Shown: piece after piece, positions 36,701 through 49,739 of the stretch
Layout of the letters: each line of letters begins with the position of its first letter
How positions within the stretch are numbered: the first letter of the stretch is position 1
Assembly (NCBI RefSeq): GCF_950023065.1
Contig: NC_088679.1
Span: 74,028,001 to 74,092,000, forward strand
Origin: Planococcus citri
Taxonomy: Eukaryota > Arthropoda > Insecta > Hemiptera > Pseudococcidae
Direction: 5' to 3'
Length of the DNA stretch: 64,000 nt
The notes under the pieces: generated by a model
Databases searched by the model: none
What the model was told of the DNA's origin: nothing
What the model saw: the letters and a program-made list of their open reading frames with translations, nothing else
Made by a program: the position numbers and the translations under genes

Positions 36701-38814
36701 CTTCTGTTATCTGTTTTTATTAAATGCAAAAAAACAGCAAAAACAAAAAAAACCGTATAGCTCTAACGTAAGTCGACGATGAGAAGACGACGAAGAATAA
36801 AGAAAAACTCGCCGGTGGAAAAAAAATTAAAGCCTTGGCGTAATTACATTTTAGAATGTAACAACCTACACAACACGTATACTTTTACGAGTAAATATAG
36901 GTAGGTAGTTTGAACACAGTTACAAAAATGAACACCCCCTCAAACACCCTGTTTACCCAAACACCCTCTTTTTTTTTTTGCAGTAGGTACCTTATATACT
37001 TCGTAGGTAGAAGGTATAGAGTAAGTAAAACAGCGTATATTCTTTTGTATCATGGTACATAATCGTTCTAGTTAAAAAGTTTATTTCGAAACAACCAAGA
37101 TCAAGGAGCATATAGACAACGACAAAGGGGAAACTCTCGCTATAACAAACGTTGACATCCGATGAAAATAATCCGTCGTCGTTAACTTGCTTCTTACTCA
37201 CTCTAGCTCGTCTATACTTTGCTTCGTCGTATCTCTCACTTTATTTCACCTTGCCCCATGTCTTGCTGGTATACTCGTATAGAGGTACAATACACTTGTG
37301 TAGTACACACGTATGTAAGTTCTCCATCTCTCTCTTTCTCACTTACACTCATCTCACATCTACGAGTCAAAAAGACGATGAGGAAAACATCGACAAAAAT
37401 CTATCTGCTGGGAATGGTAGATTGTACGACGTACTCGTATAATACACTGGCACACATTCGTACCCTGCACACGGACAACCGTAAAAACTTATTTAAACTT
37501 TCCCTACGTATATTATTACGTACCATAGCGAGAAGGCAGGCATATATCGGTCGAATGGGAAAGGAATGGATTTTTCATCTTGTACTGACAAATTTCACAC
37601 GCCATATTTCGCCAACATGATCGACATATGTATACTGCTATGTAGACGTGTGTACAGATACTGATACGCCACCAGTCGACCCATCCGATCCGATCTTATC
37701 CTATCCGACCCAACTATGAAAATTTTTCTTTCGCATCGACAAGTAATTACCAGCGAGCTAGCTCATCTTTGCAGTTTACAATACGTCGAGATAACTTGAC
37801 TGATTGCTACGTGCGTGAGCATACATATTTTTTCGCTCTGTGAGTGCTCTTGCTCTTGCTATATTTTGCTCGCTCTTCTCTTCTGTTCCCTTCTCTATGT
37901 AGGCATAAGTATAGCAGCATTCTATAGCGTATGTGCCTTGCTTTTGGTTTTACCCCCGAGTGAACGGAATTCTTTAGCAGACCTTTTGATATGTCGTAAT
38001 TTCCAATAACGTTGTTCGAGTTTGCTCTCGATTATCGTTATGGCATGTTTATGCAATGTCTATTTTGTACGGATATGATTTCATGGTACGTGTGTCGTAC
38101 AGGGTGGTTCGAAAAGTAGGTTTCATTTCGATTCAAAATCAATAATTACGAGTAATACGTGCTTCATTTCTTACGAAGAGTTCAATATAGATTATAGAGA
38201 TTTCAAGTGGTCTCTGTATCATTCTGAAAATTTGAAAAAAAATTCTAACTCAGCCAGATTTCTGATAAGAGAACTTTAACAACCCGTCAACTTTGATCAA
38301 GCTAAAAATTGAGCTCCCTGAAAGAGCATGCCATCTAGGTACATAAAACCTCGGAACAGTCGGAACCTAATTTTCAGCAGTCAAAGTTCACAACTTGGGG
38401 CGTACCCCCTCTTAATTTTGTCCCTGGTGAATCGCAAATCTGAGAAGACGACTTGAAAATAGTATTTTTTTACAAGTTGAAAAATCTCAAATTTTGAAAA
38501 AATTCTAAATTCATCAATTTCTGAAACAAAACGCTCTAAACTTAGTCTACCTCGTAAAGTAACCCCCCCTGCCCTCCCAGAAATCAATTTCCACAATTTT
38601 CGAGCTGTTCAGTAGCCTCCAGCAAAAGTTGACTTTTCTATCTGCATAGGTATCTGCAGCAAAATACTGTGCCGAAAAAAAAACGAGTTATTCAATCCAC
38701 TCAATAAATTTCATTTTTCTCTTTCCAATTGTAAAAATGTGCCCTTGAGTCATGCCATATAAGTATGATTGAAAATTTGTAGATTAGGAATTTTTAAAAA
38801 ATTTGTTTTGGGGT
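33718..38814. other. Mostly non-repetitive stretch, no gene recognised
   Basis: 33718-35450 is AT-rich; 35100-35430 contains a foldback-like piece (TTCTGGAGCCTCCGGCAA). 36000-38100 has higher CpG content, an (AG)n run at 36266-36280 and many short non-overlapping frames without domains. 38104 holds ACAGGGTGGTTCGAAAAGTAGG, another transposon-end-like sequence. 38230-38640 has weak foldback similarity. No exon chain could be built on either strand. Confidence 0.4.
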
Positions 38815-39990
38815 GTTTGTAATTAGTATGTGGGTTTTGGGGCCTTTTCATAGAGGTGATTGTGGGTGATTTTTGTGTGGCCAATTCTCAATCTGGTTAT
38901 AATGATTTCTTCAAGTCTATTTAGTTGAGATAGGTTTTTCCAAGGCTGAGTAGTTTTTTGTGATGAAAGTGAAAGAGCTTGTTTGATGTTTGGAGGGACC
39001 AAAAGTTTTGCCATTTCTCAAGTGTGTTTTGGGTGAAGATAGATTTAAGGTCGTCAGCTGTGATAAATGTGATGAGGAGAAAGGGTAGTGGCGGATTTTG
39101 CATTTTTATCTACAATTTCATTTCCTGTGATTCCAACATGGCTGAGTACATACATAAACTGGATCGAGAAGTTTGAATTTTGTAAATCAAATAGAGTTTT
39201 ATGAATATTTTGAATTAGGGGGGGGGGTCAGAAAATAGATTTTGGATAGCAGTTAGTGAGCTGAGGGAATCACTCTGAATTAAGAAAGACTTATTTTCTG
39301 ATTCATAAGTGAATAAGTATATCACAGAGGCAGTGGAAAATAGTTGTGAGTTTGGCAGTGTAGATTGAAGAGCAGTTATTGATTTTAAAATTTGAACTTT
39401 TATCATTAATATCTAGAGTAGGCATACCCTGAATGAAGTGTTGGTATTTTTGATCCATCTGTAAAGCAGAGATTGAATTTTTTGTATTCTGATAAAGAGT
39501 TCATGATAGTTTTGTTTTATTACAAGTGGAGAGTGGCTATTTTTTGGGTAGTTAATAAGTTGTGTATTGACTTGAGGAGACCTGAGGAGCCAAAGAGGAT
39601 ATAATATTGGTTTTTGGATGAGTGTTTTAGGATTGATTTACTGAAGCTCATTCAAATTTGTGATGAAATTAGAAATGGGTTCTTCTAAGTATATGATCAA
39701 AATGTTGGGGGTTGGGTGGGTTAATTGAGTTTTGGAGTGGATGGGAAGGGTAAGTGGATCCATTTGAGATGAATTTGTTTGTTATGAGAGTTCTTCTAAA
39801 ATCTAGTGGTAATTGTGCTGCTTCACAATAAATGCTATCTATTGGAGAGGAATAGAGGGCTCCTATACAGATCCTTAGGGCTGAAATTTGAATTGTTTTT
39901 AGGATATTAGAAGTTTTATTTGAGATATTTGCAAAACATGAGCTTCCATACTTAATTTTACTGCGAACCAGAGATTTATACAAGGAGTTT
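38815..39990 (-). pseudogene. Relic of a LINE with RNase H domain (I/LOA-like)
   Basis: Read on the minus strand from 39990 the fragments run in the order expected for the end of a LINE ORF2. First is the reverse-transcriptase thumb (YKSLVRSKIKYGSSCF, LRICIGALYSSPIDS). Next is an RNase H domain: TDGSKIPTLHSGYAY near 39440, IQSDSLSSLTAIQ near 39270, YVLSHVGITGNEIVDKNAK near 39110. A C-terminal ITRLRIGHTKITHNHLYEK follows near 38850. Asp of TDGSK, Asp of SDSLSS and Asp of VDKNAK are the RNase H catalytic positions and survive. Several stops and frame changes separate the blocks, so it is dead. The 5' end is truncated near 39990. The RNase H domain separates it from the R1-type element at 5.7-9.6 kb. 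Confidence 0.88.
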
Positions 39991-42900
39991 GCGAAATGGA
40001 TTATTGACCGTAGAAAGTAGACAACATTTTAAGAAATGTAACAAAAAGTGACGATTTTGATTTTTAAAAAATCTTTTGTTAAAAAATAAACTTTTTAACT
40101 CATCTCATCAAATTTGCAATTTACCAGCCCTAATCGATTCGAAGTATCAGACTTATAATAGGATTGGATTTTCAGCTGTTGAAGTTGATTACAACGCCTT
40201 GTGGAGTGATTTTAAATTAGGTACTGAAAAAAAGTCAGTTTTTGCTGCGGAGATTCTAGATCGGCCCAGAAATGGTGGCAATCGATTCAGAGGTCGATTT
40301 TAGAGGGTTAAGACGAAGTTTCGAGTGATTGGTTGCATTTTCAAAAATTCACCAAAAATCGAAAAATCAGTCAGTCAATTAAAAATGAATCTAGGAGCTG
40401 AGAATTTGATTCTGAGGTCTCGATGATATATAACATGCTCTTTCAGTGAACCAAATCTTAGCTGGATTCAAGTCAACGAGTTGTGAAGCTTTCCTTGTGA
40501 CAACTTCAGAAAAGGACGAATGTTTTTCTGGATTTGGATTTTATTTAGGTACACTAAAAAAATTGTTCTCTTGGATTCGAAATGAAAAAAAAACGAACAA
40601 TTTAGAAGAAAAATGCAGTAACTAAATCAAATTCAGTAAACATTTTTTGTAAATTTTGTGTCAGAATTTCTAACCTCATCATTTTCAAAATAAAAAAAAA
40701 ATTCCTCATTCTTTCAAATTGATTGAATCATAGTACATATAATACATGTACTTATAGAAGTTTTTCTTTCCAAATTTTTACCTTGATTGATAATGGGAAA
40801 TGTATTGGTAGGTATAAGTACACTAATAAAGTTGAAAAAATGAGGCCTGACACGTGTGAATTAAAAAAAAAAAAAATTATGCTCGATCCCACCACCACAA
40901 ATTGTTCATTTTAATGGTACCTAAAAACATCCTCTGAAAATATTACTCCTTCAACTTAAAATGCAATCATGCTGGAAGTCCCCCTCCTTCTCCCCAGAAA
41001 AAAACTAAAAATGGAAAACTCCATTTTATCAAAAAATTATCTACTTCTGCGTACGACTCTTCTAAAATAATGTAGTTTTTGAGAAAAAGCTTCCAGTGAT
41101 CTCTCCATAGCCCATTAGCCCCTTCTATGAGCCCTCCTCTTGAAAAAATGTCGGTTATGCAAACATTATTTGCAAATTATTTTGTGTCACAGAATTTCTT
41201 ACCTCATCATTTTCAAAAAAAAAAAAAAAAAAACTTTCTCATTTTTCCAAATTGATTGAAAATTTGCAATGAAAATATTTTCTTCTCAAACATTTTTCAT
41301 TAATTGTGCCAAAATATTAAAACGCATCGTTTGTAAACCTAAGGAATGTATTTTGCAATACAGTGGTGCCAATTTGTGATCATTATATTTTTTTGAAAAC
41401 CAAACCAATTTACAGAGTGGTTTTACGTACCACTGTAAACAAATTTTGGACCACCCGGTAGAGGGTCACAGTACGATCAGAAAATTATTTTGGCTGTTTG
41501 TATATTTATTTTATGATAAGATTTATACATTTTCTAATCATTTTTATTTGATTTCGTCTTGTACAGGGTGTTCAATAAATCACATAAAGTGTATTTTTTT
41601 CAAAAAATTTTAACGAAAGGATGAGATCTGTAAACAGTAAAAATTGAAGCCCATTCTTCAAGAGCAGATCATTTTTGAAATCGATTTAGTGATTCATCTC
41701 CATCGGTTACCATTTATTTCCAATTCTGAAAACGTTGTTTTACAAATTAAATTATTTTTGTTTGACAATTTTTCTATTTTTTTTTGATGAGGATGAGGGT
41801 GGCAAAATAGCATTGAGAATTGAGATACAAGAGGATCAAATCACTCAAAAGACAGCACGACAGCAGATATAAAAAAAGAGTTTAAAAAAAATGCTCAGTT
41901 TTTTTTGCATTTTCAAGATTTCTAGAGTTATCGCATTTACTTTTGGTTGAGAACCAACTGTACCAAGCATGCCTGACTCTTAGAAATCATTCTCCTGCTT
42001 AAAATACTTATCAGTCCCTTTCTTTTTGGATTTCTTGGAAAAAAAAAAAAAAAAAAAAAACTATTTTGGATAAGTTGATTAACATTTTTTAAATTCTCAA
42101 TGGAAACGATATTACAGAATTTAAAATCATTTGCATCACTTTACAAAGGTTCAAAAATGAATTTTGGGAATTCTTGTTCTTGCCTACGTTTATTTTATTT
42201 TCGTACAAAACACTCTCCATTTTTACGACTCGTTTTCACCAAACCACAACACAATGAATCACATTCCACAATTTCTCTCGAGCCAGTCGAATACCAATTT
42301 GCTTTTGAAATCTCAAATTAGGTAAATTAGAACACCAAAACCCCTCTTGCTTCGAATAAAACTCTAAATACCAAACGTTAACCCATCAAAACATACCTAT
42401 GAACTATATGTTCTTTACAAACTGCAAGTATATTATCAATTTCCTGTTTTTTTTTCTGTCTCTGACGGATACTTTGAAGTCGAAACGCCGGTTGTTATTT
42501 TCATGTCAAAAGTTTCGATTTTGTCTTTACGGAGAAAAATTTCAGTTCCATTTGAGTAGAATTTTTTTTGCAAATAAACGGAAATAAAAGTAAACATATA
42601 ATTTTAACCGGTAGCGATGGACCAGAAAAAAAAACACGTCGAGTAAAAATGAAAAAAACAAGATTTGATTTTTTTCTAATACCTTACCAGTACCCATAGC
42701 TAGTTTTGAAGTACTTAAAGAAAAAATGTCAAACGATGGCGAAATCTTATAAGAAGCTCGAAGCTTTTTTTTTTTTTGGAGCTTTTATCTTTTAACTCGA
42801 ACATAAACATAACTTTCCGTTGTCGTGTAAAACACAAAGAAAATTGTCGTTCGCAATACGTTTCTTCCTGTTCGAATTTAGCATAAAATTTCCTCTTATT

Positions 42901-43985
42901 TTTTTCTTCCTCTAAAGCAATACTATGCCTGGTTTACCACGCGATGTCTTCTCTTCTCTCACAATATACCTTGCAGTGGAAAGGAAAAAAAACAGGCGTA
43001 GGTACAGATGAACGAAAAGCGATGAAAAATACTCGATTTTCGTGTCCCCTTTGTACCCCGCCACTGCTAACTCTATACCATCGTCGTGTTAATGGAATAC
43101 TTTTTCAACACGCTTTTCACTCGCTGCGGGGCCAAGATTTTCGTCTTTTGTCATATTTATTTTATTTTTTTTTCGAGAAGAGGAAAAAAAAGGAGAAAAA
43201 AAAACATCCTAAATACTCCTTTTACACGAATCTCTTTAATGAAGGTTTCCAATGTCGATGGCTCGTAGAAATTTCCAAAAATAGGGTATAAGAACAACCC
43301 CGTTGTAGCATTGTCGTACTACGTAGTAGCAGCGATGAAGGAAAAATATTTTTTAAAATCGTTTGTTTTTCTTGCGTAGATTTTTTTTTTCTTCGGCACT
43401 ATTCGAGAAATGGTCGATTTAACGGGATTCGCTCGCCTTTGGAGGGGTTGGCGTGAGGGGATGTCAGCCCTCGAGCGGTTTTCATTTGGAAAATTCGATG
43501 ATGAAACTCGGCAAGTTGAATAATGGAAATGCCTAAGTGGTTTTTTGTTTTTTATTTTCCAACTTATTTTATTCCATGTTTTGATTTTAGAGTGAAATTT
43601 AATTAATATTGGCGCGGAAAGTGGAATTTTATTAATTTAAATTGAACGGTCGGATTGAAAAAAAAAAAAAAAAAAAAAAATGAAAAGTTTTAAGATGTAC
43701 AATAAGAAAGCCAATGGAGATTTGAGCTACGATTTATGATGGTGATTCAGGAATAATACGTATAGGTGAAGAAGGCAATGGGCTCTCTAAAAGAAATCTG
43801 CGTGATTTCTTTCAATAATTCAGTAGGTAGAAGATAGAGATACCTACCTAGAAAAGGATTTTAGCAATGAAGTACCTAGTAAGCAGGCAAAACTGCTGAA
43901 TCAAAACTATGCCAGAAAATGCAATTTTAAAGAATAAAATTTTTGAATTTGAAAAGTTATTTTTTTGTAAAAATCATTTTTAAAA
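39991..43985. other. AT-rich stretch, no gene recognised
   Basis: Contains long A runs (41218-41232, 42039-42060, 43659-43680), a 41040-41160 block related to the tandem repeat at 33.0-33.7 kb, and TACAGGGTGTTCAATAAATC at 41563, which resembles a transposon end without a partner. 42400-43500 is less repetitive. Plus-strand frames at 42944-43290 are Lys-rich low-complexity translations. No domain was recognised. Confidence 0.4.
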
Positions 43986-43989
43986 AATA

Positions 43990-45655
43990 ATTTATATTTT
44001 AAAAAAAATTAGCAATAAAGTAACTGAAATTAAAATCAAGAAACTACACAAAATAAAACAAAAAGTTGATAGTAAAATTTAGAACTGAAAACTAAACATG
44101 AGATCAAAAATTAAAATAAAACCGAAAATGCTTATACACAATTGAAAACTGAAACTAATATCAAATTGAATCAAAAAACTGGAAATCAAAGCATGAAATA
44201 AAATTTGAAAATTCTGAAAAAGGAACAGAAAACTGAGATTCTGAGTCAAAAACTAAAGATAAAAAATAGAAAACTGAAAATGGAAATTAAAACAAAAAAT
44301 CAAATGGAAAATTTTGAAAATAAAATCCAAAAAAACTTGAAAATATGGCCATAAACCGAGATCAAAATCGTAAACTCGGTAAACGAGATCAGAAACTGGC
44401 AATAAATTATGAAAAATTCTGAAAATTGAATTGAAAATTTGAAAATGAAATCGAAAACTTTGAAACTGAAACCAAAAACTTACTGAAAGTAAAATCGAGA
44501 ACATTGAAATTGAAAATTGTAAAAATGTCATGTTCAAAAACTGGAAAAAATGTAAAACGAATGTAGACTGAAGAATTTTGAAAATTGAATAAAAATACCT
44601 AATTCTAAAAATTAAAATTAGATGAAAAATTGAAAAAAAAAACGAAAAAAGAAAGTGTAACGGAAAACTCTGACATTGAAATCGAAAGCTGACAATAAAA
44701 GTAAAAACTCTGGAAATTTGAAAATTGAAAATAAAAATATTAACGACTACAAATTAAATTGATAATTTGAAAATTGGATCAAAAATGAAAACTGAAAAAC
44801 AAAAGTAAAATTAAAAACTATGAAAATGAGGTCGAAAGTTGATATTCAATCTGAGAACCCCCAGAAATAAAATTCAAAATTCAAAATAAAAATTTAAATT
44901 GAATATAAAATTCATAATTCTGAAAATTGGATCAAAAACTAAAGAAAGTAAAATTTAAAACTCTCAAAATCGGATCAAAAACTAAAAATGAAATCAAAAA
45001 GTGAAAATAAAATCGAAAAACGAATACAAAACTGAGAATAAGATCGGAAAAGGAAGTAAAACTGAAAACTTTGAAATCAATATCGAAAAGGTATAAGATA
45101 TTCAACCTGGAAACCCTGGCAGTAAAATTCAAAAAATGAAATCAAAAACGAAATCTAAAACTTATTATATTCTGAAAATTGGATATCAAAAACTAATGAA
45201 AGCAAAATTAAAAACTCCCAAAATTGGAACAAAGACTAAAAATGAAATCGAAAAATGAAAGTAGCATTAAAATATCTGAAAATGAGAAATGAAAATAAGA
45301 CTGATAATTTTGAAACTAAAATTTAAAAATAAAAACAAAATCGAAAAATGAATGTACTAAAATAAAAACCTGAAATTTCTTGAAAGTGAAATTTGAAATT
45401 TTGAAAATACTCGTATAATCAAAAACTGGAAACAGAAATGAACATTTTGAAAATCAGATAGCAAACTGAAGAAAAATTGAAAAATGAAAGTGGAATCCAA
45501 AAACAAAAGTAAAATCGAAAACTGAATTTTCTGAAAGTAAAATTGAAAACTGAAAATATTATCAAAAGTTAGAAACTGAAAATGAAATTAGAAAATGGAA
45601 GTAATGTAACTACTTAACACCGAAATTTTGAAAATTGAAAAAAACTCCCTTTATG
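43990..45655. repeat. Pyrimidine-poor degenerate repeat tract of about 1.65 kb
   Basis: Endless variants of AAACTGAAAATGAAATCAAAA fill the tract: 10-16 base steps built from GAAAACTGAAA, AATAAAATCGAAA and ATTTTGAAAATTGGATC. The plus strand is strongly A/G-biased with little C. Minus-strand frames (for example 44253-44537) translate to Phe/Leu/Ser-rich monotony and are not genes. There is no fixed period, which suggests slippage-driven growth. Confidence 0.85.
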
Positions 45656-48354
45656 TGAATCACCCATTCTGCAAAACAGAAGACCTAATTTTTTTCAAGT
45701 TTTTTGAAAAATTGTTAATGCTCTTTTTAAAGGCACTTTTTGAGCGGAAACCTCAGAAAAATACTAATTTTTCAGGTTCATTGATCGATCTGATTTGAAC
45801 TTTTCAACCCCAGCTCGAAATACCTTAAAAATGAAGCCCCTTAAAAAATAATACAAAATGTGAAATTCTGTGCAAAATTTTTCTGTCCAAACATCCTCCT
45901 TCGGAGAAAGATGATTGAAGAAGTACTTAGTACACTTCTGACTCTCCAAGCACAAAATTTCTTCCTATTCCAATACCAGTCCAGTAAAATTAGCATCGTT
46001 CGGATTTCGGATCTCAGAATCACAAGGTTCATTTAGCATATAGAAATACAGATACCTACCGAACAACTCTATATTTACTCAGATTCTTCCCCCACTACCA
46101 TCGTAATTACCCATAATACGAGTATTTCATAACTCAAACTTCACATTTCACAGGAGAACGTTGGAAACAACACAATAAAAATGATCCCTCCTCCTAAACC
46201 CTTCCACCTTCAGCAAACTCTTCTAATTAACACCCTCTCTGCCCAATAACGATGCACACTAACGTTGAAAAAAATTACTCTCGGGTTATATATACACGTA
46301 CTCTCTCTCTCCTTAGGTATTCATACATACTCGTTGGAAACTTACAAAATGAGCCATTCAAGCCGCGAATTTCTCCCTGGATATTCAACTTGGCGAGAAT
46401 TTTTTCTCATATTGCTCGCAACGTTATGCTCTGCAAGGTGAAAGGAAGCTTCGGGGTTAACGCCATTAACCGCGTTGGAAAAACTTACCCTCTCGGTTTA
46501 AAAAATTATCTTCGTCCCTGGTCGGTCTAAAATTAACTATTATTTACAATATCCTGCGTATCCAAAAGGCAAAAACGTCCTTAAAGCACTATGCTAGCTA
46601 GAGATACGTACACGTGAGTCACATAGTTCTCATTTTACGTTAGTTGTGTGTGCGGATATATGTATTAGTGTGGAGCTGGAGCCTATATGTGTATGTGTAC
46701 TTGGTGCAAGGCTACGTATACTATATTCGTCTACTACTCCATATAGTGTACTATTACTATGAATGGAGAGAAACGAGGTACGAGGTACAGTCTCTAGGGT
46801 GACGTTTCCACGTTACATGCGTATCACTCTTCGTGAAAGAAGTCGACACCCCGCTAGTAAAAATGGAGACATGAGGGCTGGTTCGTAATTGATTAATGGC
46901 ATCAGGTAATATGCTATATCGATCAAACTGGCTACGTATAGTACTGCACACTATCTATACTATTACTCGCAGCTTTGTCTCAATTCAATATCCTATCTTA
47001 TACCGAGATACGAGTACTTAAGGTTTTCAAAAGAAGAGAGGGTCTATGAGCTGATCTACCGCACTAATTTATACCATTTCATAGATACCTATATGTATAC
47101 TAAAGTCTAAAAGACACTACAAGCGAATTCGATCATTTGGTGTGATGAGGCAGGAAGTCCCTATGCATAGAAACTTCTCTTGCGGTACTATGACTTGACT
47201 ATGTGCTCTGTGTGAGACACGAGAGAGAGAAAGAAAAAAAATAAACAAAGCGTAGAATTTATTTCAATACAAAACGTTGTAAATTTTTCATTCCCGGTGA
47301 CACGGCGTACGTATTTAATGGAAGGGGCTGGTAAATTTATTTTACCTCAGAGGTTCGAGCACGTTTTCTCGAACACGTCTCGTTTATACCCATACACAGA
47401 TTAGCCGACAAAGAACCGCATCCAGGGAAATGGATGTGTATGAGAAAAAGGCAAAAGTAGAGGAACAGTTACACGATGAGAAGGAAGAGGTGGAAAAGCG
47501 AGTTCGTGGTGGAAGTGAAATCTGTGATAAATACAAAAAGCACTGTGTGTACGTTGGTAAAGCTAAAGTTGGTCCATTGTGGAATTCAACTATATACTAA
47601 GGCACGCATTATTCTACGTATTCGTTGCTGTTGCTGCTGTTTTCTGCACGATTCACAAAAAGGTTATGTGCGAGCAGCCACGAATATGTTGTGCCAAATT
47701 AAAGGCGTCGTAAAATTGCCAAATGTGAATTGTAAGCCTACTGCAACCTAATGTTTACCTACTTGTGGATGAAGTTGACCATTCTCATGGACTTTTCAGT
47801 GGATGTGAATTGTGATCAGGATTTCGAGAACGATCAGTCGATTGATTTGATTGTAGTTGAGCTTTTATGTCAATTTGGTGAAGGTTTCAAACCGTTCTAA
47901 AGCCTCTAACGGATTCTAATTTTTTTTTTTTCAAAAAGATAGGTAGGTATAGGTAATTACTCGGAGAAAATTTTGGATTTGGACCAGAACAAAAAGATTT
48001 TGATAATATGTGCCTAAATTGACCAAAAGGATCGCGAATATTATAAATCCATGCTTATAGGTAAGTACTATAAATTTAATTTTCACCCTAGTTAGGTACA
48101 ATGTTTTTTCGAAAATTGGAAAAACTTGAAATCCGCTGGAGGCTCCAGAAACAGTTCCAAACCATCACTAATAGACTCCGGAAGTCGAAAATAGGGCATA
48201 ACCATAAATTTCAGCTTTTTAGTTCAGTTTGCTGAAATTTTGATTATTTCTCATTTTAGCCCGTATATTTTCAATAATTGGCCAAAAATCAAAAAATGAA
48301 TTTCAGCTCCTGAAATTTTGACTGGTAGTATATTTTGACATCCTCTGTATTGAA
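45656..48354. other. Mostly non-repetitive stretch, no gene recognised
   Basis: 46050-47760 has a mixed, CpG-containing composition and several short frames on both strands, none with a domain. 47476-47751 on the plus strand is open but contains a translated GCT/TGC simple run and no homology I recognise. 48110-48330 is a foldback-family fragment (CCGCTGGAGGCTCCAGAA, AATAGGGCATAACC). Confidence 0.4.
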
Positions 48355-48473
48355 AATAATGTAGAAATTGCGTCATTATCTGTAATTGTTTATTTCACCG
48401 TTATTACAGGTAATTTTTTGAACTATCCAGATATATTGTATTTGTCAAGTCAACAAACATCAATCCTGACTTT
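48355..48473. repeat. Direct repeat 1, probable Copia LTR fragment
   Basis: About 119 bp from AATAATGTAGAAATTG to CATCAATCCTGACTTT that recurs with few changes at 49561-49683. Copia coding sequence begins directly after it at 48474, so it is most simply a piece of the left LTR joined to internal sequence by a deletion. Confidence 0.7.
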
Positions 48474-48782
48474 ACAGCAGCTTGTCTACAATCAGCAGTA
48501 GACGAGCTGCTGTACATTGCCAGAGACACACACCTAGACATTGAGATCTCTGGAAAATCTTATCATCGAAGACATCGGCTGTCTAAAACATTTAATTTGT
48601 TACTTGTTTGGTACAATCTATAGACAGCTGAAATGTTCCAGTTATGCTGATTTTGCTGGATGTGTGAGTACGTTTCACTCAACAACTGGCATATACATCA
48701 AAAATGCTGATGCGGCGATATTGTGGATCAATAAATGACAGCAGTTGGTAGCTGACTCAAGTTGCATATCCTAGCTGATCAG

Positions 48783-48993
48783 CAGGGCCAGACCCAGGAG
48801 CACGCGGCCCTGATTCTGGGTTCCTCAATTAATCAGCCGGCCAAATTTTTCTCTCATTTTTTAAAGTGCAGGATACTGAGCATAAAAATTCATTCAGAAA
48901 TTGTTTGAGTGGCCCAGTTTTTACCTCATCGACCCAAATACATTGCAGCCCACCAAGATTTTCTCAGTAACTTGGTGGGTGGGTCCGGGCCTG
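48783..48993. mobile_element. Short hAT-like MITE
   Basis: A 211-bp element beginning CAGGGCCAGACCCAGG and ending GGTGGGTCCGGGCCTG, an imperfect inverted repeat of hAT type. The 8-base flanks are CTGATCAG and CTGATTGT, matching in the first five positions, so the target duplication is decayed or uncertain. It lies inside the Copia relic. Confidence 0.7.
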
Positions 48994-49036
48994 CTGATTG
49001 TCAGTTCGTCACTAATGAAGCATCTTTAACCATGGC

Positions 49037-49444
49037 CAGGGCTGTAAGATAATTTATGTTGGTAAATTACAGCGGTATTTTACCAAACGTTTATTACCAT
49101 ATTTTACCACAATTTACCAAAAAGCCAAATTAACACTTTTTTTCCATCTTTTCTTCATAAATTTAAATTTCCAAATTTCCATGGAAATTTATGATTTGAA
49201 AGTTAACAAAAATTTTCCTCATAAATGTCCAAAAAATGTCCATGGAAAATTTTCTATAATCTTTAATAACACCTAAAACAGATGAAAATTTACTTCAGAG
49301 GCAGGTCAGAAGTTCAGAACTTCGAAGTCAAACTACAAAAAATAACTCTTCAATCTTCATATCCAAATTAATAAAATATCATAAATACCGTATTTTACCA
49401 CTGTATTTTACCAGCGAATAAATTATGGTAATTTAACAGCCCTG
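49037..49444. mobile_element. hAT-like MITE with TTTACCA-rich subterminal repeats
   Basis: Ends CAGGGCTGTAAGATAATTTA and TAAATT...CAGCCCTG form an inverted repeat that continues into GGTAAAATAC-type sequence on both sides. The flanks ACCATGGC (49029-49036) and ACCATGAC (49445-49452) match at 7 of 8 positions, as for a hAT target duplication. TTTTACCA is repeated near both ends. There is no coding capacity. It lies inside the Copia relic. Confidence 0.82.
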
Positions 49445-49560
49445 ACCATGACCGAATTCGAGAAAACATGATCAGTATGAATCATGGACTGATGTCATTG
49501 ATCCAAGTTTTAGATTATTGCTCAATAATTCTCGAATTGGGGAAAGTGTAGAAAATAATC

Positions 49561-49683
49561 AATAATGTAAAAGTTGTGTCATTAAGTATCTGTAATCGTT
49601 TATTTTGCCATTATTACAGGTAATTCTTTGAACTATCGAGATACATTGTATTTGTCAAGTCAACAAACATCAATCCTGACTTT
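49561..49683. repeat. Direct repeat 2, probable Copia 3' LTR part
   Basis: Matches 48355-48473. Here the sequence continues to the right through GATAATTCCACTTTTGAG to CTAACGCGACA, where a MITE has inserted. That places the inferred 3' LTR from about 49548 to beyond 50187, interrupted by the MITE. Confidence 0.7.
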
Positions 49684-49739
49684 GTATTATTTTTTACTCG
49701 TGATAATTCCACTTTTGAGTACATCGATCTAACGCGACA

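Larger units (their letters stand above)
48474..49550 (+). pseudogene. Ty1/Copia polymerase relic (RT end and RNase H)
   Basis: The first frame reads QSAVDELLYIARDTHLDIEI, the end of a Copia reverse transcriptase (cf. AVGxLLYLAxxTRPDI). A second frame at 48541-48738 reads CLKHLICYLFGTI, SSYADFAGC, STTGIYIKNAD and ILWINK. These correspond to the RYLKGT, SDADWAGC, RSTSGY and I-x-W-x-SKKQ blocks of Copia RNase H. A frameshift and stops separate them. Two MITEs (48783-48993 and 49037-49444) interrupt what follows. A purine run GGGGAAAG at 49540 sits just before TGTAGAAAATAATC, resembling a polypurine tract and 3' LTR start. Conclusion: an old, internally deleted Copia element. Confidence 0.8.

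Noticed and set aside
44253..45132. Minus-strand Phe/Leu-rich frames
   Set aside because: They arise from the pyrimidine-poor tract, where stop codons are rare on that strand; low-complexity composition.
47476..47751. Plus-strand 91-codon frame
   Set aside because: Contains a translated TGC/GCT simple run (five Cys in a row), no homology and no splice context.
48355..49683. Direct repeats considered as a CRISPR-like or tandem array
   Set aside because: Only two copies about 1.2 kb apart, bracketing Copia coding relics; LTR fragments explain them better.
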